This document shows, piece by piece, positions 1 through 25,083 of a stretch of 64,000 bases of DNA. The notes beneath the pieces are model-generated. The model saw nothing but the letters and a program-made list of their open reading frames with translations. It made no database searches and had not been told where the DNA came from. This DNA comes from Diprion similis. Taxonomy: Eukaryota; Arthropoda; Insecta; Hymenoptera; Diprionidae. Within the stretch, counting starts at the first letter, position 1. Each line of letters starts with the position of its first letter. The translations under genes and the position numbers were made by a program. The DNA lies in assembly GCF_021155765.1 (NCBI RefSeq), contig NC_060115.1, forward strand, positions 5,560,493 to 5,624,492, written 5' to 3'.

Positions 1-1300
1 GAAATCGGTATTCATAATTTTTTCACTTCGCGATTGTACCACCGAATTCAGAAACAAAAGTTTAAACCAAGGAGTATTCGGGTTATCAAAATATTATTAT
101 CATAATCCTGCAAATTTTTTTTTTTTTTTTTTGTCAGGGCAGCAACTCTTTACGATTAAGAGCCTGATCTATGGATCTCCAGGATCCAATTTTCAATTTT
201 TAAAAAGGATATTGCAATTTTTCATCCATTTGAAAGTTGCGGATCCGTCGTGAAAATGGTCGCGAAAAATAAAAGGCGAATTTAAAGCCGCCACGAGTAT
301 ACAAGGTACTTCATCTCCGACTCGAAGGCACAATAATTACTGTTATTCACCCGCGTCCTGCCTACCGCATGTTCCACGGCTCAAATACCGCGAGCGGAAT
401 GCATTCTGGGTCGAAGGCGAAACTCACACTTTCCGACGCGAAGAGAGTCGCTGCAACGCTGCAACGGATTCCCCTGCAGACCATCGTTGTCCCTCGGCAC
501 GATTTCGCGAAACGATTAAACTGCCTCGTACTTCAATTCTCAAGTACGCCTAAATAATTACCACGCACATGTCATTCTTCCTCAATTTTAACTTATGCTT
601 CTTCCAAATTTTATAGCAAGAAAAAACAATCATTCCGAGATCAAAAATCCTTTTATATTATCTACATCGTACATTTAATTTCAACAAAATCAACATATTT
701 TTATAATTAATCAAACTAATTAAGCAAATTTCGATTTACTTTTTCTTGTATTATTATTTTTTCCAATTTTACTTCGTTTTCACCAACCGACACGATATCA
801 TTCGAGATAAAAACTGCAATGAAGAAAAAACAAACATACATCTCTATCCTTGCACAGATCGCAACTATCCTTCGCAACTTTTTTATCGTTATATTATTCC
901 AATATAATTATCGTTATCTCTATTGTTTCCAAGCTGTGAAAAAAAATTCTCCTCCTCCTCAAAAAAAAAAAATCCCTGTAATAAAATAAAACAAATCACC
1001 GTGCTTATCGTACACCGGAAATTCGGTGCTCAGCTACGTCACGAACCACGTGAATTATCCGCAGAGATCAGCCGAGTCGATCTCTATGAAGGTATGTAGG
1101 TACTACCTACTATTCTCAAAGAGCTTCTCAAGTTCAGTGGCACCGCGGTGACTCGCTGCGCAGTTTTCGGTCGCTGCCCATCATCCTCCTCCATCCTACA
1201 CGGAATGATTCGCTCGAACGAAGACACAAACGACGACGTCACGCGTCACGGCACTTACCTGTGCCAACCGTGACACGCCGTTACTTTATTCATCTTTATT

Positions 1301-1337
1301 TTCTTTTTTCTTCTTCTTCTTCTTCTTCTTTTTTTCC
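1301..1337. repeat. TTC/GAA microsatellite
   Basis: This is a pyrimidine run of TTC triplets bounded by T tracts. It creates spurious Ser/Phe and Lys/Glu-rich open frames on both strands. Confidence 0.9.
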
Positions 1338-3230
1338 TTCCAATATCGATTTTTCCCGGGGATTCGAGATACGGAGGAACAAGGCGAAGATCCGAAATCC
1401 AAAAATTGGGCGGCTGCTTTCGAAACCATCGAATAATCCTGCGTCGGAACCGATCGGTATAATGAAATCGATGAGTGGTCCTGAACGGTTCGCGTCTGTT
1501 GACCATAACCGGTAACCGTTAAGCAACCATTTCTGCACTCACCGTCTGTAATACGTGCCCGACTGTACGGGTGATCTGTGTCATTGAGTGACCTTGAACA
1601 TATTACACCTGGCGTTGAACGATTCGTTGCAAATTTCACGTACTATATTAATTTTCCAATCGCAATTTGCACCTGATCGTGATGTAAGCGAATCAGTCTC
1701 GAAAAGAGATAATTCCGGTTGGGTGTCGAGGAAATTGATAAAAGTGTGAAAAATATACGATTCACAACCCCTACACTGAGGAAAAGGATTATTTGAGTCA
1801 AGTGATATGTCGAATCGTTCAATTAAACAAACACGGCGAACACAATATACTTACGTAATTCAACAAAATTTAGGTGAATCGTCTAAACATTTTGTCAGAC
1901 CGATATATCTTGAATTAAGACAAATATTGTTATTTGATTCAATCACGTTTCTCTCTCAGTGTATCCAACCTTCAAGCGATGGGTGGAATCGATTTCATCC
2001 GCGTTCCATCCGCCCCTGATCTATGCGGTAGACTAGACACGCGACCCATGCAGGGCGATCGTTAATAATAACCGCATCATGATTTCTAACGGTATAACAA
2101 TAAGACACGTCCACACGTGACCATGCTTTGATAGCCAGGCAGTCTGTTCGTAATTTTAGCCGAAAGGAATCGTGCAGGTATGTCGATTCCCAATTTTTGG
2201 AAAACGCTCGGCGATGGTTTATGGGAATCCCCCGGGGGTAGAATTATACCAAGGTGTGTCGAGGCGTCAAACAAAGTCGTTGGGATGTATGTCTGTGGCC
2301 CGCAGGTAACGCCGATGGTTCACCTAAAATTATTATATTACCCTTTTGTCACTAATCTGCAACCCCTATTCTCCGCATCCCCGTTGTTTGCATGGTCAAG
2401 CTTTAAACTAATTTCCCATTGTCACGGGCACGCAGTCGCCTAGCGACTTACAGAAGAAATGTCAAATAATTCGGCAATATTTTCCTACAACGACGACTAA
2501 TAAGCTGCCGCGTGTTGCTTGTTATCCACGCTTTTCACACGGAAAACACTTGAGTCGGTCGATTAATTAATTGCAACGATTTCTTTCGTAACAACTTTTT
2601 CGTAATCATTATAATACACGCTCGCTTTCTATTCCCGGAAAGCTATAAATAACTCTCACCTGATGTACCTTGAGTTGATCATCGATTGTAATCGATGATT
2701 ATTTCAATGTATCTTGCATGTTAAAGATTCTGTTTCCGTTTACGACCCAATTTTTAATTAAGTAGTCTGAAACTCGGCAGCAAAAATGGTCTACAAAGTA
2801 GGTACTCGTTGTGTTTCTTAAACGCGAGTGATACGTGATAAGAAAATATGAAAAAAGAGAAAGAAATAAAAAGAAAATATCAAAGACGCAAATCGCAAGA
2901 TGTGAAAATGGAAATAAAAGATACGCTATTAATATAACATCCGCACCGGTATTTCTATCTTTTTTAAAACGTATCCGCTGTCTGTCTGCCTGTCACTTAC
3001 GTAAGATAGGTATTCTCCGATAAATACCTGCAAATAGCGATAATTTACCAACCTAGCCGTATCTAGCTAACTATGCCTATGCCGACTCGCTTTACAGCTA
3101 TAACAACCTCAGCATCACTATAGGTAAGCGGTTATGACGCGAAGAGCGCGCATAAGATTAGGCGAACACACGAGATACCAGGAGAAGACATGCAGTGTTC
3201 GTCGTATTGTAATATTTTACTCATAAATAT

Positions 3231-3258
3231 CCATCCATCCATCCATCCATCCATCCAT
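3231..3258. repeat. CCAT tetranucleotide microsatellite
   Basis: Seven perfect CCAT units are followed immediately by TA-rich sequence. A GT microsatellite lies about 100 bp downstream at 3359-3376. Confidence 0.9.
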
Positions 3259-6200
3259 ATATATGTATATATATATATAGATTATAGCTGTATAATAATT
3301 GTGTATTCGCAGCGGTAAATTTTGCAAACAGACACAAACAGATACCTGTCAGATATGAGTGTGTGTGTGTGTGTGTAGGTGAAATACTGCGAAACACGTC
3401 GCGAAAAACATACCCATGTGTGCAGAGGTCGATATAATTTGCCTCGTAGAGGTAGGTACGGAACTTTTTAGACGAAACGTAATTACACGGATATACATAT
3501 ATAATACATGTGATATATGAGGATGTGCGGCGAAGGATCATTAACCATGAAAATAATAAAGTTACGGTCGATCTTCGATAAAGAACCAAGAGAAAAGAAA
3601 ACGACGTGCAAGTTTTGGAAATGAATAAAGTAAGTAAATATTAACGAGCGTTTTAACCGCTATGCCGTAAACCGAACGTTCGTCTCATCGTCGTCGAATG
3701 CTGTGGTACCATATCCGTCAGTCAATTGCGTCACGTCATCTCATCCGCACTATGGTATAGACATACTTATACGTGTAAGATACACACTTTGTATATCTGT
3801 AATAGTGCACACAGTATTACCATCTAACTCACTTTACTATGATAGATGTAACCCCGATGATGTCTGGCTAGATATTTCAATCTACCTGCAACACTGACAA
3901 ACACACTCGCCATTCCGAGATTACAATCCAGCTCCAAGTCGAGCTGGGTTAGGAGTTACGCAACTACTTGCCTCTTACCCTTGACTTTGACTCGGGAATC
4001 GAGTTACGCCGCGGTAGAATTGTACGATTCTAACTATGCTTTGCTGTGTGTAGGTACCTAGCTACCTATCCACCTACAGGGATTTCGCAACGCGAACCGA
4101 CCTTTGCAATACGATATGTATCGGTGAATTGGTCACTGTATATCGCCGGGAAAACCGCAGCCATGTTTTGATCCTTGCAGGCTCGGAGCCAAGGTGTTAA
4201 GGACGAGATAAACGATCCTGTTTTACCGGGTCATCGTTACGCGGTCGTTTCAACGTCTAACCGATCATCCTCCTCCTCCTCTTTCTCCTCTTCCAAGAGA
4301 GGAGCAGAAGGAAAACAAGAAGGAGAAGGGACCACGCAGAGGACTCCTGGAGAAAGTATCTATACCGGGTCTCTTGCACGGTCCTCTGATCTCTCTCACC
4401 TTGGACTTGAGCCACCGAGTCGCGACGGGCGTGCGGTATATCTATTATTATAATACTACTCTCTTCTTCCTAAGCCATTATAAGATTTTGCTTTTTACTT
4501 AACGTTTGTAACGATCATTCGCGAAGGTTGAATCGTTCGGTGTGACGGAAGACGAGATGTGAAACGGAAGTTTGGACGGTACGCGATTCGAGTTGGCGAA
4601 CGCGGAAGTCCTCCAGGCGACGAAGGAAGGAGGAAAAGGAGATGAGAGAAAAAAGAATATTTCTTTCTACACGCTCGCCACATGCCGTGACGAGTCAAGT
4701 CTCATTTATATCCCTCGGCTTCTTGTTTATCACATAGTCTATGGACGCACGAGTTAAGTGCATCAGATCTTGTGCGATCTGTACGGCTGATGATCGTTAC
4801 CATTTCACTCGTCTTATGTACTTGCTCACGAATATTGTTCACAGACGGTAGCTGGCTGGCCAGATATGATATCATATCTGCCCATCTCGAGCCCGGCTAA
4901 CGCCGCTAATAGGTTAGGTTTTAACACATGTCAAGTCCTATTATTTCATACTCGCTTATGGGCGGTGGACAGGATCGGTACAAGCGGAAACTCGTTTTGG
5001 TTCGAGGACATCGCGCGATGCGAGGATGGATGTGTATCTTGGCTTTCGAATTCACGTATAGATGTGTGCGAGTCGTTACTTCTGACGTAATACTCGTGAG
5101 AAATTAAAGTTAATTGTTCGAACGGTATATAACGCGCGTGTTATGCGAATAATTTACACGTCAGGATAACGATTATAGTTATACCGATGTGTCCCGCAAT
5201 CTAGAATATCTCTCACTGGCTGCTTTTACCGACAGGAATATATCATCGGGTTTACGATGTAACCGAAGAGATGACAGCCGGTGCCATTAGACGTACCGGT
5301 TGTAAATGATCCTTTACAACTTTTTTTATGTTTCTAATTATACTTCGGAGTCGAGATCAGCAGACGCAGATGCAGTTAATATATATACAGAGAAATTATG
5401 AAGCGACCGTTTGAGACAATAAAATCCTTTAAATTAACTCGAACTCGATTAGTTCTAAAAACTTATGTCGTGGAGGTAGATATGAACTGCAAAAAGGATT
5501 TATCACGAGGATTCATCGACGACGATATTTATATTCCGTGAATCGGAAAGAAATTTAACGATATGATTAGGCAAAATCTCACTTCCGGAGCATAAGTTTT
5601 TAGAAAAACTAGAATTCAAAGAGATATAATTTTTACGTTTTCGTTGCCAGTGGACACAGCCTCGGTCTAGAAGACCTGATTTTAGGGGCCCTGGACTCTC
5701 CACGAATTATATCCGTGTGCCGATCTCTGGTTTGTTATAGCCTCCGAGGCTTGGTGAACCCGGGGGAAACACTATATTCCAGAATGTATACCAGGCGCAT
5801 CTAGGCGCCAAATCACGGGAATATAAACCGGATAGATATACTTCGTCGTGTCGCAGAGAACCTGTCAGGGTTTACGACTTTCGACGAGAAAAGGGTCCTC
5901 CAAGGATCAGCCAAAGAATTCTGGGGTGCGTATGCAGGTCACCCTTACACCTCGGTTTCCCTATATTTTCCCCCCCTTATTTTTTTATCCAATCCTGCAA
6001 GACTTGAACGTGGCAATACTTGTTGCTTTGTAAAGCAAACACCCTCAAGTCTTGAATTTCGATGCACGCTGCACTGCGGATTGACCAGGTATCCATGGCC
6101 TTAGCATGAGCAAAGAAGACGAGGTGATCGTTACTCCAGGTGAGGTATATAGACGAGACAACCAATGTGTTAGCCAACAACGAGAAGGAAACAATTCTAA

Positions 6201-7359
6201 AGATGCAACGGGAGCATGAAAATCGACCGGAGAAGGTCTTCCGATCAGTTCGTTAAGGTGCGTCGAACGTGGATTTGTTAAATAATTTGATTAATCGTTG
6301 AATCCAAATTAGTAAAAAGTTAATCTTGACAAAAGTTAAACTGACCGAAAGCATAAATTTGACAATGCAAATCGTACTTGATGTAATAAGAGTGGCGAAA
6401 AGTCGCGTTGATATAAATCAGATCCCCATTGCATGTGAAACGAGATAAAAGTCCTCTCTAGCGGAGACTTGAATGCGCGGAGATGCAAAGCTTCGGGAAT
6501 TTCACGAATGCTGCAGCTGCAATCGCGGCAGTAGGCAGGTATATTCGGTGTACATATAGAAAATTGAACGCGCGGTTATCTTTGCAGGGTAAAGACAGAC
6601 CGGGAACACTGGGAATAGTCAGGGAATTTCGTCTATCGGGAACAAAGGTAGGAAAAAAGTCAGTGAATTGTGACGGATGATATAGGAAAAAGCATGTTTT
6701 TTTTTATAAATCGTTATCAGACTCCAGCACATATATATGTTTCGTGAATTCAGTTGTAAGCCGACTTTCGGAAATAATACTATTCAATTTCTAATTTTAC
6801 ATGTGTGAAACGAAGTAATACCACGTATTTTTTAGATCGAAATTTATATACTCAAGATACAGAACATCCCGTGCTTTTGGTATAAATATAAAAGCTGGCC
6901 AACATTATAGGTATCTTATATAAATTTCGTATGGGAAAAAGTTAGGGAATTCTGAATTTTCTTTACAACGGAAAAGTTATGAAATTTTATTTGAGAAAAA
7001 TTATCGCCACCCTGTAATTTAACACAACAAATTAACGTAGTAACTCAATCACGTCATGGATAACGTTAGAAAAATTCGTTACTTCAGGGTGACCGGTGTA
7101 CCTATACGTACTATACCTACGTATAATTATAAACGAAGTTCGAAACATGCAGTTCTGTGTAAACGTCGTCGTTCGGAAGTCAATCAACCGATACATATAT
7201 ATATATATGTGTGTGTGATATATATTGAATGATTGAAAAATGATGGTTAAATCGAGCCGCGCATATGTGGGTAACGTGTGCATTAGGTGAAGGAGAGACC
7301 GGTTAACGCAGGTAGATACATGCATGCAGGCGTATAATGTGTGCGGTATCCGAGTCCAT

Positions 7360-7700
7360 ATCGTGAGGTTCTATTCGAGGAGGAGGCGGAGGTTGGCCGC
7401 ACGCAACCTTGCCCGTTACGCGCATGCGTCTTCCCTCCGTGCGTTTCCCTCTTCCTCTTCTTCCTCTCCTCTCTTTCCCTCATTTTCCTCTCTCTCCCCC
7501 CACCACCGTCGGCCATTCCGAACGGCAAAAGAAGGACCCAAATGCAGCGCTGTCGGCGGCGGTAACTATGGTGGGGGAATTCACGGCCGGCGGACTCTCA
7601 GGGGGTCCCGTCCAAGAACTCTTGGACGCCTCAGTCGCTCGCGAGATTTCAGTCGCAGAGAGCGTCGGTCCGAGTTCTCGGGGCTCTAACGGTTAACTGG
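7360..7700. promoter_or_regulatory. GC/CpG-rich island upstream of ovo, possible promoter or 5' UTR exon
   Basis: This stretch is clearly richer in CpG than the AT-rich DNA around it. It contains several TCAGT initiator-like pentamers (for example near 7632 and 7650) and overlapping open frames in several phases, as GC-rich DNA tends to have. It lies about 1.1 kb before the first svb-type coding exon. It could hold a transcription start or a non-coding 5' exon of ovo. No splice linkage can be shown from sequence alone. Confidence 0.35.
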
Positions 7701-8753
7701 AGAAAAAAACGTCGTTATTATTATAATAACAATAATAATAATAATAATAAAATAAATAAGCAAATAACAGCAACGCTGCTGATACACTTTGCTTTTTTCG
7801 CATTATTCGTTGTACGTTAAATTTTTCTTATGCACTAATGTGACAAGTGTGACGAAATTTATACAACAACACCTGTTGCACGTATATTGAATTGTTGAAT
7901 TTTTCTACACAGGACCTATTTACACTTTTGATTTTAGTAAAATTCTTGTGGTTATAGTTACGTAATCGCGTCTTCGGGTGAAATATATTAGATAATCTGT
8001 GCAGAACTATAAATAAACTTGCTTCGGTGATGTACTTTTTCGGTTGGCGGTATATCGTTAATACTTGGCGTGTGATAATCGATGACGCGTTGAAGTTTAT
8101 GATGTGCCGTGTATGAAGAGGATGAAAAACTAAGTATAGATAAATATATAAATCGTTTACGTGTGAAGGAGGAACTGGAAAGATTGAGGCAGGAAACTGG
8201 CCACTGTGTGAACGAATGGAATCCCTCGTACATCGAATACTCGATCGTTGGTAGCGGGTCGAAGGAATAACCTAATCAGTGCGATAGATAATCGTATATA
8301 CATAAGCAGTGTGCTGCAGAACTAAAGTGAAAGAACGTCCGAGCCGGTAGTAGCTGTTAACGTCGTTAGATAACCGGTTGTAAAGCTGTATATAATTAGC
8401 CGAAGCTACGTTCAATCGTATCAACCTATCTCGTCCTTGAACTTTAAAAATCCCACACATACCGCATCGAGACGGCGTAGAAGGGCGGCCGATATCGAAG
8501 TTTAGATCCCGTGAAGTGCAAGTACTAAGTGTACTAAGCGATCCAACCGCGAGGCTCCACCGAGTCTCTCTTAACGAGCCACACATCCATCCACCTACCA
8601 GACTTATTTTCCTCACGGAAGACTGCGCAGTGAGCTCGGTTCAAATGGTGTCATCAACGTACAGTGAAGTGTCGAGAATCTGAATTCTTGCCTCCAAAAC
8701 TCGTTGCTCGTTGCTATAAACAGTGGCGTAGTAAAGCGTGAACTCGGTACAAA

Positions 8754-21721
<12,968 letters not shown>

Positions 21722-24359
21722 ATCCAAGTCTGAGGAATCAGAGAGGTGAGAATAGAGAAGGCAGAGAAGGGGGGGAAATGAAGAAAAATTAGGGGGGAGT
21801 GAGGTGGAGGTGCGGCCCGATGGCTGGCAGAATTTTGAAAATCTGAAAATCGACCAGTTCTGTGAATCACGGTCGTTTCTGGGTTTTCAAAAAGCGCAAG
21901 GCCATCGTTGGGACACTATATAATGACCTGAGTCTAACGCCGGCATATTTCACGGCCGCGTTTTGAGGGAAAGGAGTGAGTAATATGCAAACACCGTGTT
22001 TCTTATTTTCTATCTCTCGATGCGGGGCGTGAAATGGGCAGGTAGTAGGCCTTTTATTTAATTTTAAGGTAACTTTTAGCGGCAGTATTTAACTTTAATT
22101 ATAATTAATGATTATTCAGGACTATCGTAAGTTAACCGTATATGGAATTACGACAACGGCATAGCTGGAGAGCCTGTAAACTCGGATTCAACGTTTCAGG
22201 AATGCTTTTTCACATTTATTTTAATTTTTTTAATATTATTCTACAATATGCAAACGAACTGATAAAGAGACTTTTGAACGAGACTCGATGTGATTTTGGA
22301 AAGTTACGTTGCTTTCCGACTTGACGGGCGAGGGGCAAAAGATCCGCGACTCTCGTCTCCAGGAATTGGTGTAAAGGAGAGACTATCACGATGATTTCCT
22401 CGTTCCGTGAAGTAATTACGACGTCGCAGATCTTTTGCAGTACCGCGTATATAATAATTCGCCGTAGCTATTGCATCTTAGAAGACTTTATTGTAGAGTT
22501 CAGGCATGAATTGCAGCAGCTGTAAACAATTTTTTTAATTTAAGTTTATCATCGTCTATAATAATAAGCCCAATAACACAGTTTCGTTCGTCCTCATCCA
22601 AAACTCTCATTGGAAATTATTTATCACTAGTATGTTCGTGTAATTTGACATTGATTTGACGATCATTCACGAGCATTAAACTTGATCATTCCTCGTCTCT
22701 TCACTTATATCATTATCACGATCTGTTTTTTTTTTTAATGTTTTCATTTATTCAATACTTTTGTTTCTTAATTCATCACAAGCATAGAATAATCGCGATC
22801 ACATAGTCGAAACGGGGATTTGTGCAATTTGGTGGTAGGTTTAGAGTTAAATACACGTATCACATGCAGAAGACGTATAGACAGTGAACATAACGCACGC
22901 GGCGCACAAATTACGATATAAATAGATAAACCGTATAGAGATAATGTACCTAAACACTATACATAGGCGGACAAGGTGCCAATGTTTTAAGGCACTTTAC
23001 CAATTGATTGTATACAGCAATATGGATAGTAGTTGAAAATATGACAAAGGAAAGAAAACTTAATATAAAACAACGGACAAAGAATAAGTGTTACTCACGA
23101 CGAAGGTGCTAAAATCCATCCATTATATTACCTATACACTTGATAAATATAGGAATAACTGTAGCCGTGAACAATTATCGTCAGGCGGCAAAAAAGAGCG
23201 ATCTAAACAAGGTTTTAGGGCACAGAGATCAGAAATTTCATAAAAGAGAATATGAATAAAATCAATAATAGGAAGAATCGATCGAACAACGTTAGTGTAC
23301 ATATTTGCAATGTACATAATTAATAAAACTTTTCCATGATTTTGGTAATCAGAGACAGGTGAAAACCTCACCCTTGTCTCTCGTCCGCATTAGTCCGTTT
23401 TGCTTAAGCGGGCCGCGTTCGAAAAATGTATGTACATAATCTAGATTAAACGTTTGGAAAGAACAGCTCTCGCCTTTTAAACCATGAATTTTCGTCTAAA
23501 TACTAATATAGAAAAATTGTACCTTGTGACAGATATTTTTTTGTACAATAGGATGAAAATTCGTAGTCTACTTTTAAGTCTTAGAAATACTCAAGTTATA
23601 ATCGTGTTTACTGAAATATAATCTATTATTTAATTTACATCCAGTATTGTTTCATATATGATAATAATATTATATTTATCGTCGTTAACTTTTAATAGAA
23701 TCATTTCCGCATAAGATTCGAATGAAGATAGGGCTATAGACGCGAGTACATCATAGAAATGTATATGAATATACTGCAGAACGTCGTGATTATTAATCTG
23801 CGCACCTTGAAAGGTCTGTCTTGGCGAAATAAAACGTTTGTATTATACTTTAGATGAAAGAAAGACAATGTTATTCGGATATTATATTTTAGTTTTATTA
23901 ATAATGGACAATAACAATAAACGTGGTTATGCATTCTGTATGTAGAAGTTAAAGAGATAATAAAAACATCTTAATTTAAGCATATTAGAAACCTTTGGTC
24001 CACACAGCGTTAGCATTTAAAATTAAGGAAACATACATAATTTATTCATACAACCTGTACTTTCAATACATTTCGGTATGAAAATATTTACGGTAAGCTT
24101 TTTTTTATTTTCATTTTTTTTCCTCTAAAATCAACTGTTTATATAAATATCATTAAAAATTCACATGGGACGGAAACTCATACCATTCCGATCGGTTCTT
24201 ACATTTTCTAAGGGTATACTTACTGATATATGTATATTTATATACCAGTAGGTATAGGGTATGGTTGGCATAAGCTTAGTATTAAACTACAACACCATGA
24301 TGGGTTTTATCTGAAAAAAATTATTCGTTAATCTTCAATGAGTATTTTTCAATCGTATG
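21722..24359 (+). other. Ovo 3' UTR and intergenic AT-rich DNA
   Basis: No further exon was found after the ovo TAA at 21719-21721. The sequence is AT-rich and contains several AATAAA-type signals, including ones near 23826 and 23955, so a long 3' UTR ending in this stretch is plausible. The short open frames on both strands resemble nothing I know. Confidence 0.55.
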
Positions 24360-24720
24360 TCAAAGTAATTTATTTTTATTTATTGATCGTCCGTTTATGG
24401 GGTTGAAAGTGAATAGAGCATCTATGCGGAAAATGAAATTGTCGACTATCTCATTTATAAAAATAATGGAAAATGTTCGAGAAGACGAATTTTCAATTTT
24501 ACTTACTCGTTGGATTAAGTCGAATCGGAGAAAGAGTAGGCTTTGCTGAAACACTGGGTTCGTTATTTTGTGCCCACTGCATCTTGTCGTCAGAGCCTAT
24601 TCGTCTGAGCTGTAATCGAGATGGAAAAGATATATGTATTACCGTAGTTTCCGATAGATTAATTATAATAGAATCATTAGAAGTAATGCAACATTTCAGT
24701 TCCATTATCTCAACACTCAT
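24360..24720 (-). CDS. Putative small two-exon gene, about 91 aa, unrecognised
   Basis: On the minus strand an open frame starts at the ATG at 24720-24718 (MSVEIMELKCC) and runs to 24507, where a strong GTAAGT donor follows. An 85-nt intron (24506-24422) ends in a TAG acceptor. The phase-matched second exon (24421-24360) ends in TGA. The product would end LFTFNPINGRSINKNKLL. I do not recognise the family and see no catalytic motif, signal peptide or membrane segment. It lies between the Nadsyn 3' end and the ovo 3' UTR, about 0.1 kb beyond a minus-strand AATAAA at 24833-24828. It could instead be the 3' part of an alternative Nadsyn transcript. The evidence is splice-site quality and phase only. 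Confidence 0.35.
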
Positions 24721-24827
24721 ACGGGTAATTAGCGAAGCTTCAATGTATACCAAACGAACAAAAAACGAGCAAAATATCGTCGATAGTTAAGACGATGTGC
24801 AAAGTGTATGAAAAAGAAGCAAATGCT

Positions 24828-24833
24828 TTTATT
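24828..24833 (-). terminator. Candidate Nadsyn polyadenylation signal
   Basis: An AATAAA hexamer on the minus strand lies about 250 nt past the Nadsyn stop codon. It is the first clear signal I see there. Confidence 0.4.
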
Positions 24834-25083
24834 TAATTACTATAAAGTACATACGTACTTTCATTTAAGTTGGTTCATACCCATTCTCTCGCAGTACCTA
24901 GATTAATATCCTTTCGTTATTCACAAGAACATGAATAATGAATAAAGTAGAAGAATAAGTCCCTGTTACGTGTTCAGCTAAAAAGTTTTCTCTACGTGTT
25001 CGTTACAAACACATTTCGGATAAACGTCGCGAAAAACTAAAAGTGCTCTTCAAAAACGTTGTGGAAGCAATTCCTAATAATAT

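Larger units (their letters stand above)
1..7359. other. Non-coding DNA upstream of ovo
   Basis: I see no convincing gene here. Open frames are short, lie on both strands and mostly coincide with microsatellites: a TTC run at 1301-1337, a CCAT run at 3231-3258 and a GT run at 3359-3376. A Ser-rich frame at 4175-4453 has no family resemblance and no supporting partner exons. Svb enhancers in Drosophila extend far upstream of the first exon, so regulatory content is plausible by analogy, but I cannot point to a specific enhancer. An 18-bp perfect palindrome centred on GATATC lies at about 4863-4880. Confidence 0.6.

Noticed and set aside
1255..1639. Overlapping open frames on both strands
   Set aside because: They are generated by the TTC/GAA microsatellite and encode homopolymeric runs.
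4175..4453. A 92-codon Ser-rich open frame on the + strand
   Set aside because: It is low-complexity, lacks a recognisable domain and has no phase-matched neighbours; it is probably chance in a locally GC-rich stretch.
7283..7696. Several Ser/Pro- and Arg-rich frames on both strands
   Set aside because: They overlap one another in a GC-rich island, as expected from composition; no domain was recognised.
24473..24790. A 105-codon + strand frame
   Set aside because: It is antisense to the better-supported two-exon minus-strand model and has no splice signals of its own.
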